Position numbers and translations under genes: made by a program. A stretch of 64,000 nucleotides of DNA from Spirometra erinaceieuropaei. Taxonomy: Eukaryota > Platyhelminthes > Cestoda > Diphyllobothriidea > Diphyllobothriidae. Shown here piece after piece: positions 22,251 to 33,372 of this stretch. Numbering within the stretch: position 1 is the first letter of the stretch; each line of letters opens with the position of its first letter. The notes under the pieces are model-generated. The model saw only the letters and a program-made list of their open reading frames with translations, was not told the origin of the DNA and made no database searches. The DNA is taken from contig CACRXP010000094.1 in assembly GCA_902702965.1 (NCBI GenBank), positions 760,855-824,854 on the forward strand, read 5' to 3'.

Positions 22251-23196
22251 CAGGTGGCAACAACAAGCGAAGCAAATATTTTAAACGCCCATTTTTATGC
22301 ATTCTAGTAAATCGTGATTTTTCTCGCTATCCCCATTTCAACTGCGCTCTCTAACTTGCGTCTCCTGCATTCTAATTTGTCTCACATACGCACATCTTTT
22401 CGCCGTGAATCCTCGCCCTATTCTGGTCCTCACTTATGCCTGTAGACTTATTGATTTACGGCTCAACTGACGCTTATTAAAGGCTGGCATGCAAGAACGG
22501 GGCCAAGGATCACTGGGTGTCGTAAGCTACTTGCCTTCACATCTATTTGTTGTTCTAGGAAAGCTGGTTTTCTAATTGCCAGCAGCCAGTCCTAGCCAGT
22601 TGGTCCTGTTAGGTTATTCTACCTAGCTGGGTTCTATAGACGCACTTGCTTAAAATCGTAATTCAATTTGCTTGTCTCCATTCTTAGCAGACATTTCGGT
22701 GGTAACTTATTCGGCCTCCCTCGCGGAACTGTAGACGCGTTTATTTGCACATTAACCCGATAATTAGAGGCTGATTTCGACATTTTTTACACGTGTTGAT
22801 TCAGCAGTGACATCGCTGTGATAAAACGACTCTCATAACGTAGCTATACTCAGCCTATTGTAATCGGGCTTTGTTCACCGATGCGGTTGATTTATTGTTC
22901 ATCCTGAATGCACTTCTGGATGCATAGAAAGGACTAGACGTTTCCTTGGCCACAATTTTGCCCGAATGAGAAAATATCTAGATCTCCCTTCTCGAACAAA
23001 AGGCTTTCCACAAACAAATTATCTACAATTCGGTCATGTTAGTATTGAAACCGAGAGCTAAATAAGCCATACTCCACAGACATTTAACCAAGTGACTTTC
23101 ATCATCCTGACTCAAGCGTCATATATTGAAAACAGTCTAGCACACTTAGAACTACGACGTATCGAATTCACCTTACAAGTCGTCCATCCATTTGTC
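22251..23196. other. Unassigned stretch
   Basis: No gene or repeat recognised. Confidence 0.45.
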
Positions 23197-23660
23197 GGTC
23201 AGTCAGTGTATTTGAAGGAAATAGGCATTCACCTTTGAACCCCCTATTTGTACATAAAAAATCGATAAACACGCACAAATGTGAGGAAATTACCGCATTA
23301 AGTGAATGCAGACCTTGATTCACATATGTCACTGGTCTTATGGCTAAAAGTCACATAGTCCACTTGTTGCTGCAACATATATCTGTCAAGCCGATATCTA
23401 AATGTCTCCACAGATTGAGACATGACAACCGTCTCGGGCAGGTTGTTCCACGGTTCCAACCGCGCGGTTGGGAGAGAAATATTTTATGACATTCAATCTA
23501 CCCTGGGGCACACGTAGCTTGCAGGGATGTCCCCGGAGGTTAGTTGTGGTGGCGAGTTGGAAAAGGTCATCGCACCGACATTTTCGACCATATCGCATCC
23601 AGTTCGTGTTCAAGGAGTCCAGTTCTACCAAACCCGGCTGCATGACAGCTTATTATTACT
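23197..23660 (-). mobile_element. CR1-type element family B, 3' end
   Basis: On the minus strand the last pol codons read 'RCDDLFQLATTTNLRGHPCK', matching 'RRDDFFQLATTTRLRDIPSS' of the + copy at 41200. The shared 3' UTR follows and ends in 'caaatacactgactgac' type sequence at about 23197. It is a 5'-truncated insertion. Confidence 0.8.
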
Positions 23661-23949
23661 AAGTAGACTATCACCCTCTTTGCACATTGCCGAAGCGTTG
23701 CAATCGATCTCCTCTATGTCCGTTACAAATTAGGTTAGACCTTTAAATGATAATTTGTTCATCATATTCCTAATCGAATAAGGACTTATAGGTCATCCTG
23801 ATGGTAATGCTTATGACAAACTCTCAGACTCTTGAGCGACCTCTCAACTCAGACTTCTTTCCAATTAATCTTCACGATTCCCTCCCGCACCTTATTGGCC
23901 TACATTATCGTTAATGCGTTCCTTTTTCGTTGCTTACTACGAACAATCT
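23661..23949. other. Unassigned stretch
   Basis: Nothing recognised. Confidence 0.4.
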
Positions 23950-24530
23950 CCTGATAGGGGAGCGCTCACCGATCATGTTGCGGAACTGACTACCCCGTTG
24001 TGCTTTGGAGCTCTCTTTCGAGCCCAACGGGCAGCCGCACAGCGGCGCGTAGTGTAGGCAGAATAATGGAGACTGAAATGGTCATTTCTAGCATATTAGG
24101 CGTCGTCAGCCAGTCATATACAACCCCGAAGTGTGGAACGTCTGGGGCTCAATTCCCTGACCAGTTGGTTAGAAGCCCAGCGTCCCTAGCCACTAAGCCA
24201 TGGGCTCGTTATCCTGTCGGTTGCGGATGGACGCATAAATAATAGGGGGGCGTCCGAGAGTGAGCCTCAAGGTCCAACAGGACGAGTGAGATCCATAACG
24301 CGATCGGTGAGCGTCCCTCTACCATTGTATGTACCTGACCACAACCGACAGGACAACGAGCCCGTGATTCAGCGGTTAGAGCGTTGAACTTCCAACCAAC
24401 AGGTTGCATGTCGAGTTCCAGGAATTGCACACCTCGGAGTGGGGTATTTCTGGCTGACAATGGCTAATAAGCCATAAATGGCCATTCCAGTCTCCCTTGT
24501 CTTTGTCGGTAATGTTATTCGGAAAAAATA
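23950..24530. mobile_element. Inverted pair of the tRNA-like SINE
   Basis: A minus-oriented copy (23950-24240) and a plus-oriented copy (24297-24530) lie head to head. Both carry 'gctcaccgatc' or its complement, the tRNA-like part ('agcggttagagcgttgaact') and the body 'cattccagtctcccttgtct'. Box B is damaged in these copies (gtcgagttcca). Confidence 0.75.
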
Positions 24531-24739
24531 TCCTCTCTGTTTCTAATCGTGTAAGATTCTGCTAATAAGAATTTTATCCCAAGTATTCCCCCCCCCCACC
24601 GCTCAACCATTCGCTCGCAAACCAACCGTTTACAATCGACCCCAAATAATACGCCATAACCGAACAGTCATTCCTTCCCATATTTCTTCTGCTTAGTGCC
24701 TTTAACTAGACCCATAATATGACTGACGAAATTAATATC

Positions 24740-25260
24740 ATGTCATTTTCCGGATTAGGTTTTATGTCAAGTTACTCTTAGGCGATTTTAATTGGCCAAA
24801 CATTGACCCGCATACTATTACTCTTAAACTCCGGACGGTTGTGGATGCAGGTCACTTTTCAAACCTGTATCAGTGAGTCCATTCAGCAACCATAGATGGC
24901 AGTGTATCAGATTTAATTTCTACTAATGGCATGCACCCGTTATTTGTGAATTTTCATCGTGACCCTTTACCAAGTGACCGCACATCAATTTATTTTCCTC
25001 CCGTTCCTCCTTCTAAAAAACCAGGGTAAATCGAAAATACCCTCACTTTGCTCATGTTAACGAACGACAAGATAATAACTTTTCTAGCGCCCCCAACTGG
25101 CCTACTATTTCTTCAAATTATGAGTCAGTCTTTTTTCCACAATTTTTAACAGTGCCTGACAGTTTTCGTCAATTTCATTCCACCGAAGACGTTTGATTAA
25201 AAAGGTGTTTCTTCTACTGTCCCACTGACGCACAGGCTCCAAACTGCCTTCATGTGGCTG
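24740..25260 (+). pseudogene. CR1-type endonuclease remnant
   Basis: A + frame reads 'LLGDFNWPNIDP', 'LRTVVDAGHFSNLYQ', 'ATIDGSVSDLISTNG' and 'RDPLPSDRTSIYF'. This is the GDFN-x(n)-DLI-x(n)-SDH order of the AP-like endonuclease in CR1/Jockey elements, with Asp-Arg replacing the terminal Asp-His. Stops interrupt it. Very decayed pol sequence may continue to about 27430 ('DRILHLTDHFIRGFLEDH' near 27150), but that extension is weak. Confidence 0.65.
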
Positions 25261-27640
25261 GCTGCCAATCCTCATTTGGGTTTCAATCTAGCCTCACCCT
25301 AAGTCTGCTGGATCTTAGCATTCGAATGCGCAGTAGAATATTGCCCCGTACTCTCTCGGTGATCTGCTCATATGCTGCGCCATACTCTCACGGCAAATTT
25401 ACTGAGCTTCGCCGTATACATTCTTAAAGCAGTTTTTTCTCTTGAAAACTATCCGAAAGTGAGGGCTCCCAGCCTGTCCCCTTCATTTCAGTTCCAGGAG
25501 TTTGCCTTATCTGTCTTGTCCTGTACTCGCTTTTTTTCTCATGATCTTCTCATTTGAGATTCGTTCATATTACTACCGACAGTATTGTATGCGAAGACTG
25601 ATCTTCGACGGATGTCAAAATTCTGTCTACTTTACACAACATCAGTTCCAAGTTTTACTATACATATCACTGTCTTTGCCATTTAACTTCGGGTTAGCTC
25701 TCTTTGTATAACACCCTCCAGGCGCCTTAAATAAAACCCATATAACTTTTCGAGCGTAGGCCGTAATTTACTTCAAAGTACTTAGAACGATTGGATTCAT
25801 CTTCTGTAATCTTAAATTTGGTGGCATTTGAACGCGTCTCTAAAGAATTTACTTTGGATCCGGAATCAAGTGTTTTTCTTTTTTTACCTGGTTTCCTCTG
25901 CACGTGCGAATGGGGGTAGATTGGATCTGTCCGGCACTTTTTTAACAAAAGAATGTTGACCCCGGAATACAGGAAGTGGATTTTCTAAGAAGGTTGTAGG
26001 CCCAATTTCAGACCCTTTTCACCCTCGCGAACTAAAAAAGGGACTATGCATAAGATGAATGCTGTTAAATTGTCGTACGTTAAAACTGTTGTCTAATTTC
26101 AGACATACTGCTTACCCGCGGCACAGTGCTCACCCCGTGATCTTTATTTTCTTATCTGGCGGTTGTATATTGTCTATTCTTTTCTGTCTAAGTCGTGTTT
26201 CTGTTGCTATTGGAAAACTTTTTCTCGGAATACAAAAATCTTGCTAAACTAAGCTTTGTTTAAACGAACTATCACCCGACCTTTCGGTTCTGAGCAACTT
26301 TGAAGCCTCTTCGTATAATCCGCCGAATGCATCCTTTGTAATAACGTAATCCATGATATTTAATCGTTCTTTAAGGTCTTATGTCGAGTCTAATAATGCT
26401 GACTCTCCGGTCCGCCACTCATCCGATAAGTTCATTAACAGGCGACTAGCGGCTGTTTAATGCTTCTCCTCTTATCTTATTCAGATCTCCTGTTCTAAGA
26501 AAAGAAGTAAAGTCTGTGGCATCTTGGCATCCACGTGGCTAACTACTTTTGTTCTGTTCAACGGCTATTTCCAGATCTGCAACGTCTTCTCCTAAATGAC
26601 TCGGATTAGGCATATTGTTCTGATCATTCAAGACCCAAGTAACTTTGTACTGTCATACATGGATTTTCCCCTGCTTGTTGATTCCACTGTCTGTTAACTG
26701 GCATAAGATATAATTTCTTCTGTTTTATTATTAATTCGATGACTGAACTCGAAAACGCTGTTTTCGGAACGAAACCCCATGTTTCACTCCTAAGCGAAGT
26801 CATTACCCATTGTCCAGCTCCCAGCCCTCCACTTTATATTGGCAGCTTTGAGTTATGCGGCAAATATCACTCAAGTAGTTGTCGCTGTTGTTATTTTTTA
26901 TTAGTCTAGATCCTCATCACGGCACTTTCCTTACTATCAGAAGGCGACTGTTTTTCTCGAGGAAAGAGAAAAGTTATACTTAACTGCCATTATGTAACTC
27001 TCCGATAAATCATTAGATCGGCTTTCCAAATTTTCAGTGAGGTTAGACTAATTGCTGTTGATTTCAGCTTCCCTAAAGTAAATGGACTATCGTACTTTTA
27101 TACCCGTTTCACCCTTTTCTTATAGTATTAAATAATCTATCAAGAGACGACCGCATTCTCCACCTGACTGACCACTTTATCCGTGGCTTCCTTGAAGATC
27201 ATCCTTATTCAGGTTTCGCCATACACTCAATGTTTCTCCGAATTAAGTAAGAGACAACTAAACAGCTCAGATTACCCACGCCCCTAAGTACAGTGCGATA
27301 TTCAGATTCACTATTAAAAACTTATCGGACCTCCTTCGGTTACCCAATTATCTTCCCTCAGTACTTCCTTTCCAAAAAATGAAGGACATCGATTGTGCTT
27401 CCAACATTCAAGTCATGGTTACGGTCTGTATTTGATGACCATCAGTCGTCAAGACACTTGTTCTCGTAATAGTTTTCTTTAGCAATCTTCATGGCTTCTG
27501 TTTGATCTGTCGTAATCTCATCGCTACTCAGCAAGCCCCTTCTAATTCGTTATGGGCAGCAGTCAAACTTAGTATCTGCTTCGATCTGGAGTGTAGGGGT
27601 GTCAGTGGTGGGTTCACGTGACGGTCGTAGTGGTCGCTCA
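25261..27640. other. Unassigned stretch, possibly decayed retroelement
   Basis: No convincing gene. Some + frames look like eroded reverse transcriptase but I could not confirm motifs. Confidence 0.35.
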
Positions 27641-28369
27641 GTTGCTTGCAGGTAGCTCCACGTAGCTGGGCTCTGCTCAGCGGCCACACCCCGGGCAACC
27701 GCCTCGACCGGCGGGCTAAACCAGGTGAGGGCGGTTACTACCGGTGCGAGTTGTGCCACGTGCACATGGTACTGCGGACTCCGCTGGACGGTTGGTCGGA
27801 TGGAACACCGTGTCGGCGCCGTCGTGAAGAGGTTTCGTCTACGCTGTCGGTTAGCCGGTTGTTTGAACATCGCATCGGCATCGTCGAGACGAGGCTCCGC
27901 CTGATACGCCGTTGATCAGCCGGTGGGATGGAGTTTCGAATCGACATCGCGGACTCACGCCCATCTGGTGAACCGTAGGAGACCGCAGTTTTACGGCAAT
28001 GCCGTAAGCCATTGGCAAATTCGAGTCGTTCTTCCATTGCAAAACAAACTCGTGGCCCACAGTAGTGTTCGGCCGCGCCGGCACATCAAGCAGCACTATT
28101 CAGAAACTAGGCACTGCTTCTCTTCGGACGGGGCCCGGAAAACCTGGCCTAAAAATTGCTGGGGAACCACGTCGTCTGCAGGCGCACCGTGGTCGCAGAC
28201 GCAAAACTTACGCTCGAAACAATCAAAATCGAAATAACAACAACAACCAAACTCACTCTCTTCATCCTACCCTTTCTTCCTCTTCCTCTGCGTATTCTTC
28301 TGCTTATACGTCTCCTTCGTCACCTTCTTCTCCATCTCCTTCCCGTCGCCCCACTCGTTGTGCCCAGAC

Positions 28370-29150
28370 TGGCAGGGTGAGTCCGCTCACTCTGGCAGCC
28401 TGGAATGTTCGTTCCCTTTTAGACAATCCAAGGAGCAACCGACCGGAACGGAGGACGGCGCCAGTGAGCCGGGAACTGGCGCGCTACAAGGTGGACATCG
28501 TCGCACTCAGCTAGACCCGATTCTCCGAACAAGGCCAACTGGAGTAGGTGGGTGCCGGCTACACCTTCTTCTGGAGTAGCCGGCCCAGAGCAGAGCGACG
28601 AGACGCGGGTGTCGCCTTCGTTATCCGGAACGACATCGTAGGACGACTGCCCTGTTTGCCGTAGGGCATCAACGATCGCCTGATGAGCCTTCGCCTGCCT
28701 CTCTGGGAAGGCAAATTCGCCACCATCATCAGCGCCTACGCTCCACCGATGACAAACCCCGACGTCGCACGAGACAAATTCTACGAGGACCTGCACGCCC
28801 TCTTGGCGACTGTGCCGAAGGCGGACAAGTTGATTGTCCTTGGTGAACTCAACGCCCGCGTCGACACAGAAAAAACTGCCTGGAGAGGAGTGCTGGGTCC
28901 CCACGGTCTCCGCGGCTCCAACGACAACGGCCTGCCGCTGCTCCGCACCTGCGCAGAACACCGCCTCATCCTGGAGGCATCCTCGGTCGCGTCAGTGGCA
29001 CCTGCTGGACTATGTCCTCGTCCGCAGGCGAGATCAGCGGGGCGTGCTGGTGACGAAGGCGATCGCGGGTGCTGACGGGTGGACCGACCATCGCCTCGTC
29101 ATCTCAAAGATGCGTATTCGTCTACAACCTCGCAGGCGACCACAAGGTAA
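28370..29150 (+). pseudogene. AP-like endonuclease domain of zinc-finger RTE element
   Basis: Blocks: 'LTLAAWNVRSLLDNP' (start of endonuclease), 'RYKVDIVALS' followed by a stop at 28512, 'RRDAGVAFVIRNDIVGRLP', '[11 protein letters not shown]', '[14 protein letters not shown]' (GDFNAR with Asp changed to Glu), '[18 protein letters not shown]' and '[17 protein letters not shown]' (the DH motif). Three in-frame stops and a frameshift near 28980 break it. The active enzyme would nick the genomic target for reverse transcription. Confidence 0.8.
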
Positions 29151-29749
29151 GCGACCCCCAGGTAAGCTGAATGTTGCCTCGTTGTCTTTGCCCGCTCATC
29201 ATCCTCATTTCAGCAATGAGCCAGCTCAACGGCTAGACAACCTTTCTATCGCTGCCGACGACGCCGCTGTCGAGAACGCCTCCGTGGAGAACCGCTGGTG
29301 TCAACTGCGAGACACGGTCCAGTCGACGGCGCTCGCCGTCCTCGGTCGCGCTCCCCACCAACACCAGGACTGGTTCGACGACAACGACGCCGCCATCAGA
29401 AATCTGCTAGCTGAGAAGAACCGCCTACACAAAGCCTATGTAGACCACCCCACTGACGACAACAGAGCTGCCTTCTACCGCAGTCGCACTAGTTTCAACA
29501 ACGGCTGCGCGAGATGCAAGACACCTGGACTGCTCGCAAAGCTGAGGAGATCCGAGGGTACGCGACCGCAACGAGTGGAAGAACTCCTTCTCTGCTATCA
29601 AAGCTCTCTACGGTCCGCCGACGAAGGGCACTGCTCCTCAACCGCCCCTCCGCCATCTCCGACGTCGCCATCGAGCGCAAGTTTGACGCAAGTGGAGACC
29701 AACGTGGACCTCGATCATGCAGAAATTCGGCTGTCCGGAGTGATTCACT

Positions 29750-30724
29750 CAGACGGTGCGTCAGCTGCGCGACGGTATGATGGCACGAGTCACGGACAAC
29801 GCAGCGGTCTCGGAGGCTTTCGCAGTGACCAACGGAGTGAAGCAGGGATGCGTGCTGGCGTCTTCCCTCTTCAGTCTTATGTTTTCTGCCATGCTGATGG
29901 ACGCCTACCGCGACGAACGCCCTGGAATCCGCATCGCCTACAGAACGTACGGTCATCTCCTGAATCAACGGCGGATGCACTTCTAATCACGCGTCTCCAC
30001 AACCACCGTTCACGAAACTCTCTTCGCCGACGACTGCGCCCTGAACACCACCCCGGTGGAGGAGATGCAATGGAGCATGGACCTCTTCTCTGCCGCCTGC
30101 GAGAACTTCGGTCTGGTCATTAGCACGCAGAAGACGGTGGTCATGCATCAACCGCCACCCAAAACAACCACTCCTCACAACGCGCCGCCGCAAATCAGCG
30201 TGAACGGAAATCAACTGCAAGTGGTGGAGAACTTCCCGTACCTGGGCAGCACCCTCTCCCTTAACGCCAAAATCGATGACGAAGTCGCCAACAGGATCTC
30301 GAAAGCCAGTCAAGCCTTCGGCTGCCTCCAAAGCAAAGTCTGGAACCGTCACGGTTTTCAAATGAGCACGAAGCTGAAGATGTACAAGGCCGTCACCCTG
30401 CCGACACAACTGTATGGAGCGGAGACTTGGACGGTGTACACGAGGCAGGCACGCCGTCTGAACCACTTCCTCCCCAGTTGTCTCCGTTGCATCCTGAGGC
30501 TGAACTGGCAGGATCACATCCCCGACACTGATATGCTGGAACAGACGGGAATCCTCAGCATCTACACCATGCTGAGACAAATGCAGCTGCGCTGGAGCGG
30601 CCACCTGGTGCGCATGGACGACGAGCGGCTACCAAACGACTCTTCTACTGAGACGTCGCGACGAGTTCTCGCCGCCAAGGAGGCCAAATTCGTCGATAAA
30701 AGTATACTCTTAAGTCCTCCCTGA
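29750..30724 (+). pseudogene. Reverse transcriptase C-terminal half, zinc-finger RTE element
   Basis: 'EAFAVTNGVKQGCVLA' (GxxQGC motif), 'MDAYRDERPGIRI', then in a second frame '[19 protein letters not shown]' with the catalytic FADD intact, '[19 protein letters not shown]', '[18 protein letters not shown]' and '[15 protein letters not shown]'. This is the standard RTE-clade order. The upstream RT motifs are deleted and the frame changes near 29990. Confidence 0.85.
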
Positions 30725-30786
30725 AGCATCTGCAAATCAACACGACCAACTGGAAAGAGCTCGCCCTCGACCGAGCGACCTGGAAG

Positions 30787-31803
30787 ATGAAAGTGAAGAC
30801 AGGCGCTGCGATCTATGAGGCAAACCGAATCGCCGCTGCCAAAGTGAAACGCGACGCACGCAAATCACGGCCACGCCCCGTCCGCAACGCCGACGCTCAA
30901 CCGATTCCAACGTGTCCTCGGTTTCAACGGACATTTCGGGCACGAATTGAGCTCATTGGACACCTTCGGACCAAATGCACCTCCCATACCGCACCAACCG
31001 CCGTCCCTCCGTCCGCCTCTTCCTCGTCCTCTCCGCCGCCAACTAACTCTGACAATTCTTCTAAACCACCACTTCCGTCTTCCCCCTCTCCCTCCTCCTC
31101 CTCTTCCTCCTCCTCCTCCTTTTCATCTTCTTCTTCGTCCTCCCCCTCCTCCTCCTCCGCATCTTCCTCCTCGTGCCCCACTGCATCAACTACGGCCGCT
31201 CTGGTGGCCGCCACTCATGCCAGCATCACACACATCCATGACACAACAACAGACACCATCCCTCCAACCTCCGACTCCATGGGTGAGGACTAGGACTACG
31301 CCTGCCCTCACTGCGACCGCACCTTCACCTCACATATCGGCCTGGTCAGTCACTTGCGAATCCATCACACAGTGTCTGGAGAACCAGTGCCAGGAGCACC
31401 AACCTACACCCACCGTACTCGCCTCCACTGCCTACACTGCCATCGCACCTTCACGCATCGCCTGAGCCTATTCGGCCACATGCGCATCCACGATAGCGGA
31501 ATTGACCGCCCTCCCGACTTACCCACCACGCCAGACCCCATCCCCACTTCATCACCCATCACCGTCATCGCAGCTGACACCGACACCACCGACTTCGCCT
31601 GCCCACACTGTCCACGCACAGTCCCCTCTCGCCTCGGCCTGGTCGGTAACTTGCGAATTCATCGCACGGAGACTGGTGAACCAGTGCCTTGAGCACCAGC
31701 CTATATCCACCAAGCTCACCTCCACTGCCCACACTGCCCTTGCACCTTCACGCATCGCATGGGCCTACTCGGCCACGTGCGCATCCACGATGACCTGCGG
31801 TAG
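30787..31803 (+). pseudogene. C-terminal five-zinc-finger region of RTE-like element
   Basis: One frame, interrupted only by stops at 31291-31293 and 31690-31692, carries five fingers. Z1: CPRF..HLRTKC, near 30910 (second Cys lost, CCHC-like). Z2: CPHCDRTFTSHIGLVSHLRIH. Z3: CLHCHRTFTHRLSLFGHMRIH. Z4: CPHCPRTVPSRLGLVGNLRIH, with its first His changed to Asn. Z5: CPHCPCTFTHRMGLLGHVRIH. A Ser/Pro-rich linker (30985-31190) separates Z1 from the rest. They lie downstream of the RT and presumably bind nucleic acid. The order Z1-linker-finger array recurs in the minus copy at 42.6-43.4 kb. Confidence 0.8.
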
Positions 31804-32039
31804 ACAACCGCCGGCTACACCACACCACAACACCCTGCCTCCCTGTCTCCTCCTCCTCCTCCACCACCACCACCACCACACATCAGCACTCACACACCGC
31901 AAGCACCCAACTGTCACCTCCCACGCAAGTGGGAAGTGTACATCTCGACTCGGTCCCCATGCGGCTTCGGCTGCACGGGTGACTTGAGTCTGAGACTATC
32001 CCGACACTTCAAGTGTCGTGGATAGGAAGGTTACTGATT

Positions 32040-32890
32040 GATGCCCCCGCTCGGTCTACGCAGTTCGCCGCGTTGTGTGTGTTGTGTGGAGTGGCGGAGT
32101 GGTGGGCTAGGGAGGGGCTGAAGTAGCACCTTCCCGGCTCTCTCACGCAAGTAAGAGACACGCCGTTCAACCCCCGTTGTGTGAAATCCTGGTGTTTGTA
32201 TGTATGGGGGGCCAGGTCGTGCTGTGGCGCGCGCAGTCATGTTCAGTCGATCATGCCAGCCACCGCGCCCATTTCCCACTCCAGTCTGCTGACCGGCTCG
32301 GACAGCGGCTGGGGTGTGGGATTGGGAAGGGAGAGTGAGTTCGACGACTCAGCGCACTTTCTCCTCACTATAAACAATCTGACGCGCTTGAAGGTATCAC
32401 GGTGCGCTAAAAGTTGTGGCTTGGAAGGTTGCCAACTGACGGGGTAACTTGGACCTCCTTGACCGGAGGCGGTCTGAGAGTCAGGCTCCAATGGCTTTTT
32501 TTAATGTGGCCTTTATGGCACTCCCATCACCGTTTGGGAGCCGAGCCAGGCGTCGGCGGCACGCCCAGGTGCGGCTTCGGCCGTGCCAGCCACAAATCTC
32601 TCTTGTGTTGGTTGAAGTCCTAGTTATTTGTTGTGTGGACCAGGGGGTGTGGTAGAACGCCAAGGCGAGGATCCGTCCGAGTCATCCACCTGCGGCCTCC
32701 CTCGTCTCCAGTCTTCTTGACCCTGTCTTGACACCGGGCTCGGGCGAGGGAGGAGGAGAGAGTGTAGGTAGATGTTACGCAAGTCTACCGGCACTATAAA
32801 CCCCTGCGCCAGTCACCATCCCTGCTCCCACCGCTGCTGCAGCTGTGGGGCACACGGTGGACACCATCGAAATCGATGGTGAACTGTCAT
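32040..32890 (+). repeat. Composite repeat R2-R1, best copy
   Basis: R2 blocks (32350-32540): 'ctcactataaacaatctgac', 'gcgcttgaaggtatcacggt', 'gtcaggctccaatgg' and 'ggcactcccatcacc'. R1 follows from the bridge 'gaccagggggtgtggtagaa' (32638), with 'tcttcttgaccctgtcttga', 'gtgtaggtagatgttacgca' and the terminal 'acggtggacaccatcgaaat'. No ORF of note. It is used here as the reference for the family. Confidence 0.75.
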
Positions 32891-33199
32891 CTTCTGCGAT
32901 CTAAATGCTGTTTTGACAACAAAATACACATGTGGTTTATGCAAATTAGAAAACTTTCAAATCCGTTCCCTCCTTTTGGTCTGATTTGCCCCTGGTTATC
33001 CAACATCCGATAAAAGGCGTTGCTGTCTGTTGCTTATTTTTCCCTCGTTTAAGTGCGTGTATTTTTCTTCAAGACCCTATTGTGATCATTGTCTAGGTCT
33101 TAATTATCGATCAGATATGCTAAGGCATTCATTAACGCTGATGGCATAATCAGGTTTAATCATTTGAAAAACACGGCAGATGTTTATGCTGCAAAAATT
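32891..33199. other. Unassigned stretch
   Basis: AT-rich, nothing recognised. It may include part of the 5' leader of the following element. Confidence 0.4.
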
Positions 33200-33372
33200 A
33201 TTTTAGCTCTGTCCTACTTGTCTTAGTGTAGTTGGTCTGGTCAGATGGAGTTTATCTATTTCAGAAGTAATTTCGTGTAATTTAGCATCGATAAAATTTT
33301 CGGGCCCATAATTCTACTAAAAAAGGCGCTAGCGCGGAAAAGTCAAAGCCAGTCAGGAAGAGGAAGCGAGTT

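Larger units (their letters stand above)
27640..31990 (+). mobile_element. RTE-like retrotransposon with C-terminal zinc fingers, internally deleted copy
   Basis: GC-rich compared with its surroundings. The order is a 5' leader with Ser/Pro-rich codons (28240-28360), AP-like endonuclease (28370-29150), linker (29150-29700), the second half of the reverse transcriptase (29750-30700), a conserved post-RT region, and five C2H2-type fingers to 31803. The fingers-to-palm motif A part of the RT is missing at about 29700-29740 and there are several stops, so this copy is dead. Minus-strand relatives are at 18291-19160 and 42560-45560. Confidence 0.8.

Noticed and set aside
30924..31214. Minus-strand Glu-rich open frame
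   Set aside because: Reverse complement of the TCC-rich Ser linker of the zinc-finger element. Composition alone explains it.
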